Shown one piece after another: positions 44,264 to 53,435 of a stretch of DNA of 64,000 nt. The notes under the pieces are model-generated. The model saw only the letters and a list, made by a program, of their open reading frames with translations. It ran no database searches and was not told where the DNA came from. The stretch's first letter is position 1. Every line of letters begins with the position of its first letter. A program made the translations under genes and the position numbers. Origin of the DNA: Candidatus Tumulicola sp. (GTDB lineage: Bacteria; Vulcanimicrobiota; Vulcanimicrobiia; Vulcanimicrobiales; Vulcanimicrobiaceae); the NCBI GenBank assembly GCA_036490475.1, contig DASXDT010000005.1:744001-808000 (forward strand). Reading direction: 5' to 3'.

Positions 44264-45447
44264 TGGAAGCCGTCACGCGTCCACCCAAGGGCTCGGCCGC
44301 TCGCACCTATTATCCGCACGTCGAAGGTCTGCGCGGCGTGGCCGCCATGTACGTTTTTCTGTATCACGCTTGGCAATACGGCATTTTGCACGCCGGCGCA
44401 ACGCTGCCGGGCTTGCTGCCGTTCACGCTGCCGTGGCTGCAATTCGGTCACTTCGCGGTGTCGGTGTTCATCGTTATCTCGGGCTACGTTCTCGGTCTCC
44501 CCGTCGCGCAACGTCTGCAGTCGCCATTCAGCCCCGGTCGATTCGCCAAGCGGCGTATCCGCCGGCTCATGCCGGCCTATGTGCTCGCCTTGTTTTTATC
44601 GATCATTCCGTTCTGCTTAATGGCGATATTGCTCGGCAGGCATCCGAATGCTAAGCATATCGCCGTTGCAGTTATCGCACATCTCGCGCTGATTCATAAC
44701 TGGATTTTGCCGCTTGCCGAATATCTGAACGGCCCGATGTGGAGCATCGCGCTGGAGTGTCAGATTTATGTGTTTTTTGCGCTATTGCTGATTCCGGTAT
44801 GGAAACGCTTCGGTCCGTGGGCACAGCTCGCCGTCGCGCTCGTCATCGGCTTGTTACCGCATTTCCTCTTCCACGGACGATTCGATTACACGATATGGTG
44901 GCTGATGGGACTGTTCGGTATGGGCGTCGTCGCCGCGCACATCACGGCGAACAAACCCGCGAGAGCACCCTTTTGGCGATTGTTGGCGCTGCTGGCTGCA
45001 GCCCTCGCCCTGGTCGCGATCACGCGTTCGGGCGAGGGAACGCCCGACAGCAATCTCTGGCCGGCCGATCTGATCGTCGGTGCGGCGATTTCGCTCATGT
45101 TCGTCACCTCCGATGGAGAAAAGCTCACGTGGACGGCGCGTTTCTTATCGCTGCGACCGATCGTAATACTCGGCACATTTTCGTACAGTCTATACCTCGT
45201 TCACGGGCCGCTCGTCGCGCTCGTAGGGGCCGCCCTACAACACATCAACGCCGGCGTCACCATCAGCGCAATCGCGTGGGGCGCGACGATCGTTCTGGTC
45301 CCGGCCCTGGCGTATTGCTTCTACCTCATCGCCGAGCGGCCGTTTCTCTCGGCGGGTTTCCGAGAGGCGATCGAAAAATCGCCCGACCACGAACGCTTAT
45401 ACGTTCCCGACGACGGGGCGGTCAGTACTTCCCAAAGTACGACGTAA
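44263..45447 (+). CDS. Acyltransferase family 3 membrane protein (OafA/NodX-like)
   Basis: A 394-residue protein with about ten hydrophobic helices. The catalytic-region signature YYPHVEGLRGVAAMYVFLYH and the later SVFIVISGYVL and FAKRRIRRLMPAY segments define acyltransferase-3. Such enzymes O-acetylate or acylate envelope sugars. It is translationally coupled to the small lipoprotein gene just upstream. Confidence 0.92.
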   Translation: MEAVTRPPKGSAARTYYPHVEGLRGVAAMYVFLYHAWQYGILHAGATLPGLLPFTLPWLQFGHFAVSVFIVISGYVLGLPVAQRLQSPFSPGRFAKRRIRRLMPAYVLALFLSIIPFCLMAILLGRHPNAKHIAVAVIAHLALIHNWILPLAEYLNGPMWSIALECQIYVFFALLLIPVWKRFGPWAQLAVALVIGLLPHFLFHGRFDYTIWWLMGLFGMGVVAAHITANKPARAPFWRLLALLAAALALVAITRSGEGTPDSNLWPADLIVGAAISLMFVTSDGEKLTWTARFLSLRPIVILGTFSYSLYLVHGPLVALVGAALQHINAGVTISAIAWGATIVLVPALAYCFYLIAERPFLSAGFREAIEKSPDHERLYVPDDGAVSTSQSTT

Positions 45448-45590
45448 TATCGAAGTAAGAATCTCGCTCGGCGTTTGTCGCTGGGCAGACCACGTGTAAA
45501 CGGTCGATTCGCCGCTCTGCATGTCGAGGATAGCATTCGCGAACGAGTCTCCTGCAGGGTCGGCGCGGCGACGCGATCGTTAACGATCCG

Positions 45591-45873
45591 CTAGCGCACC
45601 CAAACGCCGCCGGGCAGATCGCCGGCCAATACCGACGCCCCGGTGCTATCCTCCGCCACCTTGCAATTGGGATGCTTTGTCTCCGCGGATTTTAGCGAGT
45701 CGCCGACCGGCACATGCGAGGGGTCGCACGATTGCGATTTCAGCGATCACGACGCATCCTTTCGTTCGCGAAAAGTACTGCCCGCGGCCAGCGCCGTTGA
45801 AACGGCCAGACTGCGCTTACGCTTGCTACTTGGCTCGAAACCTGTCGCTTTCGTGATGATATTCGTTAGCCAT
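45591..45873 (-). pseudogene. Degenerate small ORF downstream of the amidohydrolase
   Basis: A very strong ribosome site (GGAGGTG, 45884-45878) precedes ATG 45873, but that frame stops after 15 codons. The next frame reads LTNIITKATGFEPSSKRKRS and on to RERKDAS, a TGA at 45749, then 51 more codons ending LPGGVWVR at a TAG (45593-45591). Dropping one G after the ATG would join start and frame. So either a small gene with a frameshift and a nonsense change, or two tiny ORFs. The family was not recognised. Nothing is seen in 45448-45590. Confidence 0.4.
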
Positions 45874-45911
45874 GATACACCTCCGGGATCGATCGGGCGA
45901 TTGTCGCGCGA

Positions 45912-47822
45912 CTACCCGGTGGGCGAATGCAAAACGTCTTTTGCGACCGTCGTTCCGCCGGCATGCAACGCTGCGGCGGCACCCGGCTCGGAACTTGAAG
46001 AATCGAATGCAACGCGACGGCCGGCAAAGATCGTTCCGACGACGCGCAGGTTGCGGAGTTCGCGAGGATCGACGCCGAGCGGATCGTCGCTCAACACCGT
46101 GAGATCGGCGATTTTTCCGGCCTTGATGCTGCCGACGTCATTCTCTCGTTCGATCGAATACGCGGCGTCGATTGTGACGGCGCGTAATGCCTGCTCGGCA
46201 GTGATGCGCTGATCCGGATCGGCCGTGCGTCCGGACGGCGTGATGCGATTGACCGCGCACCACATTAAAAAGAGCGGGTCGGCGGGCGCCATCGGCATAT
46301 CCGAATGCAGCGAGATGCTCACGTTTTCGCGCACGGCCGTGCCAAGGCGTGCCATGCTATTAGCGCGTTCGGGGCCAAGACCCATTTGCGAATACTTGTC
46401 GGCCAACGCGCACGGATAATACGGGTTGGCGCTGACGATCGCTCCAAGCTCTCTCAGCCGGCGCACTTGTTCGTCCTGCGAGACGGCGAAATGCACCACC
46501 GTAAATCGGTGATCTTCCCGAGGATTAGCCTGCTGCGCCGCAGCCAGCGTGTCGATAACGACCTGCAGGCCGGCATCGCCGTTCACATGCGTATGGATGT
46601 GATAGCCCGCATTCCAATACGCCGTAAAGGCGGCCGCGTAATCGACCGGTGCGAGGATCCACTCGCCTTCGTGCCCATCGAGGTAGGGCTGCTTCACTTG
46701 CATGAGCAGCGAGAATATCGCTCCATCGCAAAACAATTTGATTTGTTTCGGCAGCCACGAAACGTTGCCGCTTCCCCAGGCGAGGTGCGATTCGGTTGCG
46801 GGAATGAGCCCTCCGAGATCGGACTTGTGCTGTTCGTACAATCCGCGACCGTCTGGAATGAGATACGTTCGGAAACCGACATCGCCGCCCAGACTCTTCT
46901 CCCAAAATGCTTGGATCGGTCGCGTTAATTGCGTGCCCGGCTCGCAAATAGTCGTGATTCCCTTCGAGCGAACGTATTGCGTGAAGCGCCGCACCCCGGC
47001 CTCGATACGAGCCGGCGACAACAGATCTTTACCCACCGGCGCGAGTACGAGCTTCAAACCGTTTTCGTAGAAATGTCCTTGCACCAGGTCTGCCTGTTCG
47101 CTCGCTAAGCCCTTACCCGATAACGCATCGCCGGTGATGCCGTATTTGGCAATGGCAGCGCTGTTGAGAATGAGCTCGTGGCAGGATCGGTGCCAAACGA
47201 CAACCGGCCGCTCTGGGCTGAGCGCATCCAAGTGCGCACGTCGTACTTGGCCGTGAAAATATTGGTGGTAGCCCCACGTAAAGAGCGTCTCGTCGGGCGG
47301 CATCGCCGCCATTTCATCGATCGCTTCGGAGAGACGAGCGACGTATTCGGCGTTATCGTTGGCGGCCGCAGAGAAGCGTTCGGGGACGTCCCAATCCTCG
47401 ATCGCGATAATCGTGCAGGCAAACGATAGCGCACCCAACAGCGGATGTACGTGCTGCTCGATTAGTCCCGGAACGATCACGTCGCCTTGGTAGCGCCGGT
47501 CGACGACGAACGTTCCTATTTCAAGGTCTTGCGTAACCGATTCGAGCGTGCCGACGGCCGCGATACGCGAGTCGCGAACCGCAACCGCGGTTGCCGCATC
47601 GCCCGGCTCCATCGTGACGATTTTGCGCGCGACGTAGACAGTCGTATCGGCGCCGTCGAGCTCTGCGAGCACGTCGATGGACGGTTGCCGTTCCGGCTTT
47701 GAAAGAACGGTGGCCGGCGCGTTGGCCGCTAATAGTGGAAGGATGGTCGCGCATCCGGAACACTGCGCGTCGTGATCGTGGTGCAGCACGCACGCGTCGT
47801 TGGCAGCACCGAGTGGGCGCAC
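45912..47822 (-). CDS. Amidohydrolase family 3 (YtcJ-like)
   Basis: A 636-residue metal-dependent hydrolase. After an N-terminal stretch with a Cys/His cluster (CVLHHDHDAQCSGC) the family core starts TTVYVARKIVTMEPGD. It includes the metal motif IVPGLIEQHVHPLLG, FCDGAIFS, HTHVNGDAG and SLHSDMPMAPADP, and ends with the regeneration of the beta-sandwich (GSIKAGKIADLTVLSDDPL). The substrate is unknown; members cleave amides or formamides. GTG 47822 is the longest start and an internal one is possible. Both flanking genes are broken. Confidence 0.88.
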   Translation of the reverse strand: MRPLGAANDACVLHHDHDAQCSGCATILPLLAANAPATVLSKPERQPSIDVLAELDGADTTVYVARKIVTMEPGDAATAVAVRDSRIAAVGTLESVTQDLEIGTFVVDRRYQGDVIVPGLIEQHVHPLLGALSFACTIIAIEDWDVPERFSAAANDNAEYVARLSEAIDEMAAMPPDETLFTWGYHQYFHGQVRRAHLDALSPERPVVVWHRSCHELILNSAAIAKYGITGDALSGKGLASEQADLVQGHFYENGLKLVLAPVGKDLLSPARIEAGVRRFTQYVRSKGITTICEPGTQLTRPIQAFWEKSLGGDVGFRTYLIPDGRGLYEQHKSDLGGLIPATESHLAWGSGNVSWLPKQIKLFCDGAIFSLLMQVKQPYLDGHEGEWILAPVDYAAAFTAYWNAGYHIHTHVNGDAGLQVVIDTLAAAQQANPREDHRFTVVHFAVSQDEQVRRLRELGAIVSANPYYPCALADKYSQMGLGPERANSMARLGTAVRENVSISLHSDMPMAPADPLFLMWCAVNRITPSGRTADPDQRITAEQALRAVTIDAAYSIERENDVGSIKAGKIADLTVLSDDPLGVDPRELRNLRVVGTIFAGRRVAFDSSSSEPGAAAALHAGGTTVAKDVLHSPTG

Positions 47823-47843
47823 CTGTCGGCGCGCCCCGTTCGT

Positions 47844-48761
47844 TTAGCCGATCATCGAGGTGGTCGCCTCGGGTTTGAAGTAGCCGCCGCGATTGAGGTC
47901 GTCTAACAACGTCGCCTGCGACGGCACCCAGCCGAGCGTCGCGCGCGTTTGTTCGCTGCGAGCCGGAACATCTATTGCGGCAAAATGCGCGAACCACCCG
48001 AAATGCTCGGCGGCCTCGTCGGGAGATTTCGAAACGGCCGGCACATCGAGGCCGCGCGCGATGCCTTCGGCGATACTCCTGAACGCAACACCTTCTTCTG
48101 CTACCGCGTGATAGCGCACGCGGCCGGTGCCTTTTTCAAACGCCAAACGATACAGATGCGCCGCATCGAGGCGATGCACAGCCGGCCACCGATTGGATCC
48201 ATCACTAATGTATGCCGAAAACCCACTTTGGCGCGCTCGCTGGATCAGAAGTGGAACGAAAGCACGATCGCCTTCGCCGTGAACGCTCGGCGGCAAACGC
48301 ACGATCGCAACGCGGACGCCGGCCGCGGTCGCCGCGTCGGCGGCGAGTTCGGAAGCGATGCGAGGATTGGCCGAAGCCTCAGCAGGCAGGTTATCTTCGA
48401 TTGCGACACGTCCCGACTCGAGCAGCGCCGTTCCGGATGTCACGAGCAACAGTCGATCGGATCCAACCAACGCATCGGCCAGCGCTGCAATGGCGAGGCG
48501 GTCCTTTTCACAGTTTTCTGCAAACCTAGAAAAATCGTGGATGAATGCGGTGTGAATCACGCCGTCGCTCGATGCTGCCGCGGCGCGAAGGCCGTCCAGA
48601 TCGTCCAGCGAGCCGCGATGCACGTCAGCGCCGGCTGCGCGCAGAGCAGCGGCTGACGAATCCGAAACGGGCCAAGCCAAGAACGGTGTGTCCGGCATCT
48701 AACAGTTCTCGAACGACGGCCGAGCCGATGAACCCGGTCGCGCCGGTGACGAAACTGGCAC
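47844..48761 (-). pseudogene. NAD-dependent epimerase/dehydratase-like gene with two frame changes near the 5' end
   Basis: The main frame (ATG 48698, [20 protein letters not shown]) gives a 284-residue protein lacking the nucleotide-binding start. The missing part, [20 protein letters not shown], is present just upstream in another frame after GTG 48761. Adding one T in the run at 48754-48752 and removing one T from 48667-48665 would restore an intact extended-SDR protein beginning [13 protein letters not shown]. As written, the GTG frame hits a TAG before the ATG. This is a recent pseudogene or two sequencing errors in T-runs. Confidence 0.75.
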
Positions 48762-48869
48762 TGTGACCTTAAACGACACGGTGCGAGATGTAGCTTCTCT
48801 CGTGGGATCGCCTACAGTGCTTCGACCCCGTCGCTCGCCGAATCGCCTTCGTTTAGGTATGCTAGCTGC

Positions 48870-49814
48870 ATGATCGCTATTCGAGTACACCGGTTCGGAG
48901 GACCAGAAGAACTACACGTCGAGCAGACACCGGTTCCAGAGCCACAGCCCGGCGAGGCACTCGTTCGCGTGCACGCTGCGGGCGTCGGGCCGTGGGATGC
49001 CCTGGTTCGATCCGGCAACAGCGGGTTGTCTCAGGCGTTACCGCTCACTCCCGGTTCCGACATCGCGGGCATCGTCGAGCGCGTCCGCGGTGACGACGCG
49101 ACGAGCATCGCGGTCGGCGACGAGGTATTTGGAGTCACCAACGCGGCGTTCACCGGCGGCTACGCGCAGTATGCCGTAGCCGAACTCCGGTCGCTCGCAC
49201 GCAAACCGAAGTCGCTCGGATTCGCCGAGGCGGCTTCCGTTCCGGTCGTCGCAGTCACCGCTTGGAAGATGCTCTTCGAGCATGCACATCTCACCGCCGG
49301 ACAATCGGTACTCGTGATCGGCGGCGCGGGCAATGTTGGGGCGTACGCGGTGCAACTGGCCGCCTGGGCCGGCGCGCGCGTGACGGCGGTCGGCTCGGGC
49401 CAAGACGCGCCGTATATGAAAAGCCGCGGTGCCGCCGCTACGATCGACTTTCAAACCCAACGATTCGAAGAATCCGTGGCCGATGTCGACGTCGTCATCG
49501 ATACCACCGGCGGCGACACGCAAACGCGCGCCTTCGGCGTTCTCAAGGCCGGAGGCATTCTGGTCTCGAGCGTCTCGCAACCGTCGGAAGCCGAGGCGCG
49601 CAAGCACGACGTGCGCGTCGCTTTTTTTATCGTCGATGTTCCGCGCGCAGAGCTGGAGCGAGTCGCAGGCCTCATCGACGACGGCATCCTTAAAACCGAT
49701 CTGGGCGTGGTGTTACCGCTTTCATCCGCACGAAGGGCGCACGAGATGCTCGCCGGTACCGTCGATCATCCGCGCGGCAAGATCGTCCTCGACACGATGC
49801 TTCAAGGAGAATAG
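48870..49814 (+). CDS. Zinc-independent quinone oxidoreductase-like NADP-dependent dehydrogenase
   Basis: A 314-residue medium-chain dehydrogenase/reductase. The GroES-like N-terminal domain (GEALVRVHAAGVGPWDALVR) lacks zinc-binding cysteines. The Rossmann domain has VLVIGGAGNVGAYAVQLA and the C-terminus ends HPRGKIVLDTM, as in QOR-type enzymes. It is divergent from the broken epimerase and 3 bases upstream of an alpha/beta hydrolase, suggesting an operon acting on small carbonyl or epoxide compounds. Confidence 0.9.
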   Translation: MIAIRVHRFGGPEELHVEQTPVPEPQPGEALVRVHAAGVGPWDALVRSGNSGLSQALPLTPGSDIAGIVERVRGDDATSIAVGDEVFGVTNAAFTGGYAQYAVAELRSLARKPKSLGFAEAASVPVVAVTAWKMLFEHAHLTAGQSVLVIGGAGNVGAYAVQLAAWAGARVTAVGSGQDAPYMKSRGAAATIDFQTQRFEESVADVDVVIDTTGGDTQTRAFGVLKAGGILVSSVSQPSEAEARKHDVRVAFFIVDVPRAELERVAGLIDDGILKTDLGVVLPLSSARRAHEMLAGTVDHPRGKIVLDTMLQGE

Positions 49815-49817
49815 TTC

Positions 49818-50735
49818 ATGCTCGTTCGTATTCCGCTGCTTCTAGCACTGCTCGCCGCGACCACCGCGACAAGCTTGGCCTATCCGGTTAATTTCGGTCC
49901 GCAATTTCACACCACATCGGTATCGGTCGATGGTTGTACGATCAGCGCAACCGTTGGGGGCCACGGGCCGGCCGTCGTTCTTCTTCACGGATACGCGGAA
50001 GACTCGCGTATGTGGAAACCGCTCGCCCAACGCTTAGCCGCGCACTACACGGTTATCGCTCCGGATCTTCCCGGCATTGGGAATTCGTCTATTCCGGCTT
50101 CCGGGCTCGACATGACGACGTCGGCGGTCCGCGTGCGCGACGCCGTGCACGCGCTCGGGTTCAGTAGCGTCGCGGTCGTCGGGCATGACATCGGCCTGAT
50201 GGTCGCGTACGCATACGCCGCTAAGTATCCAAGCGAAGTGCGGCGGCTCGCGCTGATGGACGCGTTTTTGCCGGGCGTTCCTGGTTGGGAGCCGATCTAC
50301 AACGACCCAGCGTCCTGGCATTTCCGCTTTTACGGTCCGACACCGGTCGCGCTGGTGCACGGTCGCGAGCGCATCTACTTCGAGCACTTCTGGAACGACT
50401 TCGCGGCTAATCCGAACCATTCAATTTCGCAGGCCGATCGCGCGGCCTATACGGCCGCCTACGCCCGCCCAGGGCGCATGGCTGCCGGCTTCGCGTATTT
50501 CGCATCGTTTCAGAACACCGCTGTCGATTTTACCAAACTCGCACAAACGCAATTGCAGATGCCCGTGCTTTCGATCGGCGGAGAGAAGTCGCTCGGCACC
50601 GCACTAGGACGTCAAGTAACGCTCGTAGCGACCAATGCCAAAGTCATCGTCGTTCCCAACGCCGGCCATTGGCTCATGGAAGAACAGCCCGCCGTTACCA
50701 TGGATGCACTGACCGCTTTCCTGGGAGGAAGTTAA
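49818..50735 (+). CDS. Exported alpha/beta hydrolase (epoxide hydrolase/dehalogenase-like)
   Basis: A 305-residue protein with a signal peptide (LLLALLAATTATSLAYP). The oxyanion motif is VVLLHGYAEDSRMW and the nucleophile elbow VVGHDIGLM has Asp in place of Ser, as in epoxide hydrolases and haloalkane dehalogenases. The catalytic His is in VPNAGHWLMEEQP. ATG 49818 lies just downstream of GGAG and 3 bases after the oxidoreductase stop. Confidence 0.9.
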   Translation: MLVRIPLLLALLAATTATSLAYPVNFGPQFHTTSVSVDGCTISATVGGHGPAVVLLHGYAEDSRMWKPLAQRLAAHYTVIAPDLPGIGNSSIPASGLDMTTSAVRVRDAVHALGFSSVAVVGHDIGLMVAYAYAAKYPSEVRRLALMDAFLPGVPGWEPIYNDPASWHFRFYGPTPVALVHGRERIYFEHFWNDFAANPNHSISQADRAAYTAAYARPGRMAAGFAYFASFQNTAVDFTKLAQTQLQMPVLSIGGEKSLGTALGRQVTLVATNAKVIVVPNAGHWLMEEQPAVTMDALTAFLGGS

Positions 50736-50829
50736 CACCTTGAACGAACTCGATCAAACCACAGCCTAGCCTCGGCTGGTCAAGCTGGTCAAGAGGAAAT
50801 GGCGCGCTCTGCCGCTTACGAACGCCGGA

Positions 50830-51558
50830 GTGCGCCGATTCGTGTTACGCCTGCTTCTTATCGTCTCGATCAGCGCTTGTCTTTCTGCGTTGGCACCTTT
50901 GCGTGCCCAAGCCGGCGCCCCAGCTGTCCCGGCGATCAAGACGTGTACGCTCGAGGAAGGCGTCGGGCGCGTTCGCTTTACCGTAGATCAACCGGACGAT
51001 GCTGAATACGTCCATCTACGACTGCGCTTCTTCGATAAGCAAAAGCAGTGGCTGGCCGACGAACTCATAGAAGCGTGGGGCTTCGACGCTCCCATTCTTC
51101 CGATCGCTGGGCTTTTCGATTCGAGCTATATAGCCTCGGTCGAATGCGCAATCGATGGCTACGATAAAAAGACCGACATGGCGGGTGTCCAACCGTTTGT
51201 TGCGATCGCGAGGCCGAACGCTCCCGGCCGGAAACCGTGCCCCCAGCCACTAGGACTAATCGTCGATGGCGGGGACGATGCTGACTTTGAGGCTGCCCTC
51301 GTTGGGCCTAACTGGATTATGTTTCGCATGCGCGCGACGATCGAGCGACTCCTTAGCGACCGCCCGACGTTCTTCGCCGGCGATGTTTTTTCAGCCACCC
51401 TCGACCGCGCTTCGGAGCAGCGCGCGGTCATCGAAGGAGCGGATGGCCAATCGATAGCGTTACTTTTCGTCAACGTTCGCCCCGGCTTTCATCAGATCGA
51501 CTTTGGGCCGTGGCCAGTCGAAGGGAGCCATCCGTTTTGCTTGCGCACCGGCTTGTAG
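50830..51558 (+). CDS. Secreted hypothetical protein with conserved cysteines
   Basis: A 242-residue protein from GTG 50830 with a signal peptide (FVLRLLLIVSISACLSALAP). The mature part has two beta-rich halves, each beginning near a Cys (KTCTLEEGVGRVRFTVDQP; GRKPCPQPLGLIVDGGDD), which looks like an internal duplication, and a further Cys in SHPFCLRTGL. The family was not recognised. It overlaps the next gene by 22 bases. Confidence 0.7.
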   Translation: MRRFVLRLLLIVSISACLSALAPLRAQAGAPAVPAIKTCTLEEGVGRVRFTVDQPDDAEYVHLRLRFFDKQKQWLADELIEAWGFDAPILPIAGLFDSSYIASVECAIDGYDKKTDMAGVQPFVAIARPNAPGRKPCPQPLGLIVDGGDDADFEAALVGPNWIMFRMRATIERLLSDRPTFFAGDVFSATLDRASEQRAVIEGADGQSIALLFVNVRPGFHQIDFGPWPVEGSHPFCLRTGL

Positions 51559-53363
51559 TCACACTCGCGTTAGCGCTCTTTTATGTGCTGACCGGATGTT
51601 CGGTAACCTGTAATGACCCTGGATTGACGGTTGACGGTTCTGGCAAGATCGTCGTCCGTACCGAAACCGGCTTTATGAGCCCGAATTCAAACATCGTTCG
51701 CTCCATTTCGCAGCTGCCGAATATGCTAAGTGGCGAAGAACATCGTTCATCTTCCCAAGACTACATTCTTTCGAGCGACGGACGTTGGTTGTTTCTTTTG
51801 GAGAACACAGCCGGACATCCCAATCTCGTCTATCGCATCGATCTTGCCACAGGCATTGCGACAGTCATCGGACCCCATGCCGCCCTCGGTGTCTCGAGTT
51901 CTGCCCAAACAACGTCGAATGAAACTTGGATTACGTCCAACGGCACATACATCTATTCTGTAGATCAGAAACGCCCGATCGTCAGCCGTGCGACGCTTTC
52001 TGCGCCTGCAAAGCTTACTCCGTATATCACCGGTTCAAAAACGGGCTTGAGTGGCCCGATTGGAAGCGCTGTCGGTTCGAGCGGAATGTTGTGCATAGTT
52101 CAGGACGCGGCATCGGTGCGTTGCTACGCCGCGGGAGCCCATGGGAACGTAGCGCCCACGAGAACGATCGTCGGCAGCGATTACGGCTTCAGGCAGTTCG
52201 ATGACATCACATTTGGTTCACGCAACGAATTGATTATCGCGGCATCGGATGGGACGGGCCGAATTGGAACTTCGACCCTTGCCTTTTTCGATCTCAGCGA
52301 ACCCCAGCCGCACCTCGTCCGACGCCTTCAAGGGCCGCAAACGGCTCTCCGATTCGTCAATTCGCTAACCGTCAACCGCGCCGGAAACATTTTAGTACTG
52401 CAAAAGGACTCGAATCTATGGGACGCCGCAAGCGAATTGCTCGTCTTCGGCCCGCACCAGCGCGACGACGCTGCGCCGCTGGTCGTACGCGATCCGATTA
52501 CGTCGCTTTCAAATGCCCATCGCATGGCTGCCGCAGAAGGCGGTGACGTCGCCATTCTCGGTTCGGACGGCGTAGCTATATTCCGACACGCCGCAGACCG
52601 CCCGTTGCAAGCGTGGCCCACCGCGCAGGATCTCCCGGCCAGGGGTTGGGATGTCGCGTTCGGAGGCGGCCGCCTAATCATCGCCAATGAGTTCGGCGTC
52701 CCTGTCTCATATAAGATCGCTAATATTGGTAAAACGATCACTTCAAACGGTTCCGGAACTATGGACCTTCACGACCCGGACTTTATATCGTCGGATCGAT
52801 CCGGCCGCATCTATACGGCGTCGACCGCTGGGGTGGTTACGCTCTTACCGCTCGATGTACATGCGGCGACCGGATTCGAAAACGTCCATTTTCGGACGCC
52901 GTTCGGACGGAATTTAAGCGCATTTGCTACCGACGGGGCCGGCCACTCTTATTTTACATCGACGTTTAACGACGCCGTTCTCATCGTGGATCGTTCCGGA
53001 AGAGAGTCGATATTGCGAGGCCCTCGTACACAGCTAAATCACCCGACCGGTTTAGCGGTGGGACGAGACGGAACGCTATACGTTGCGAATTCTGAATCGA
53101 GCAATGTGTTAGCATTCGCGCACGGCACCGCGGGTAACGTCGCGCCGACGGCAAGGATCGAGGGGCCGGCGACCGAGCTCGTGGCACCGCAGTCGCTCGC
53201 TATCGACATCGCTGGGCGGCTCTACGTGTTTGACGGTCCTCAAGGTGGCACCGGATCGGACACCCCTCATTACGTTCGCGTCTTCGGCCCAAATAGCCAA
53301 GGTGACGTGGCTCCCCTAGCCTCGTATCGCGTTCCGGCGAAGTGCTGGACTGATTCTCTTTAG
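51537..53363 (+). CDS. Lipoprotein with NHL-like beta-propeller
   Basis: TTG 51537 is preferred (AAGGGAG 9 bases upstream); GTG 51510 is possible. The N-terminus LALALFYVLTGCSVTC is a lipoprotein signal with Cys in the lipobox. The roughly 608-residue protein carries propeller-type repeats such as SSDGRWLFLLE, LNHPTGLAVGRDGTLYVANS and APQSLAIDIAGRLYVFDG. The last third resembles NHL repeats, implying a surface-bound binding protein. Base composition is less GC-rich than in the neighbours. Confidence 0.8.
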   Translation: MLAHRLVVTLALALFYVLTGCSVTCNDPGLTVDGSGKIVVRTETGFMSPNSNIVRSISQLPNMLSGEEHRSSSQDYILSSDGRWLFLLENTAGHPNLVYRIDLATGIATVIGPHAALGVSSSAQTTSNETWITSNGTYIYSVDQKRPIVSRATLSAPAKLTPYITGSKTGLSGPIGSAVGSSGMLCIVQDAASVRCYAAGAHGNVAPTRTIVGSDYGFRQFDDITFGSRNELIIAASDGTGRIGTSTLAFFDLSEPQPHLVRRLQGPQTALRFVNSLTVNRAGNILVLQKDSNLWDAASELLVFGPHQRDDAAPLVVRDPITSLSNAHRMAAAEGGDVAILGSDGVAIFRHAADRPLQAWPTAQDLPARGWDVAFGGGRLIIANEFGVPVSYKIANIGKTITSNGSGTMDLHDPDFISSDRSGRIYTASTAGVVTLLPLDVHAATGFENVHFRTPFGRNLSAFATDGAGHSYFTSTFNDAVLIVDRSGRESILRGPRTQLNHPTGLAVGRDGTLYVANSESSNVLAFAHGTAGNVAPTARIEGPATELVAPQSLAIDIAGRLYVFDGPQGGTGSDTPHYVRVFGPNSQGDVAPLASYRVPAKCWTDSL

Positions 53364-53381
53364 ATGCGTCGTTGCTCCGGT

Positions 53382-53420
53382 GAAGTGCCAGATCAAAGTC
53401 CCTTGATGATCCAGCACTTC
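53382..53420. terminator. Bidirectional hairpin between convergent genes
   Basis: GAAGTGC-CA-GATCA ... TGATC-CA-GCACTTC folds as two stacked stems. The right arm (53410-53420) is also an exact 11-base complement of the end of the preceding CDS (53339-53349), so two alternative hairpins are possible. Confidence 0.6.
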
Positions 53421-53435
53421 CCCAGATCTTGAACG

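Noticed and set aside
45747-45749. In-frame TGA as selenocysteine codon
   Set aside because: No selenocysteine-insertion hairpin is seen right after it, and the ORF start is itself out of frame.
45643-46212. Plus-strand frame of 189 codons
   Set aside because: It overlaps the 3' end of the amidohydrolase in antisense; no coding-like features.
50736-50829. Tandem CTGGTCAAG repeat
   Set aside because: Only two short copies; no further structure.
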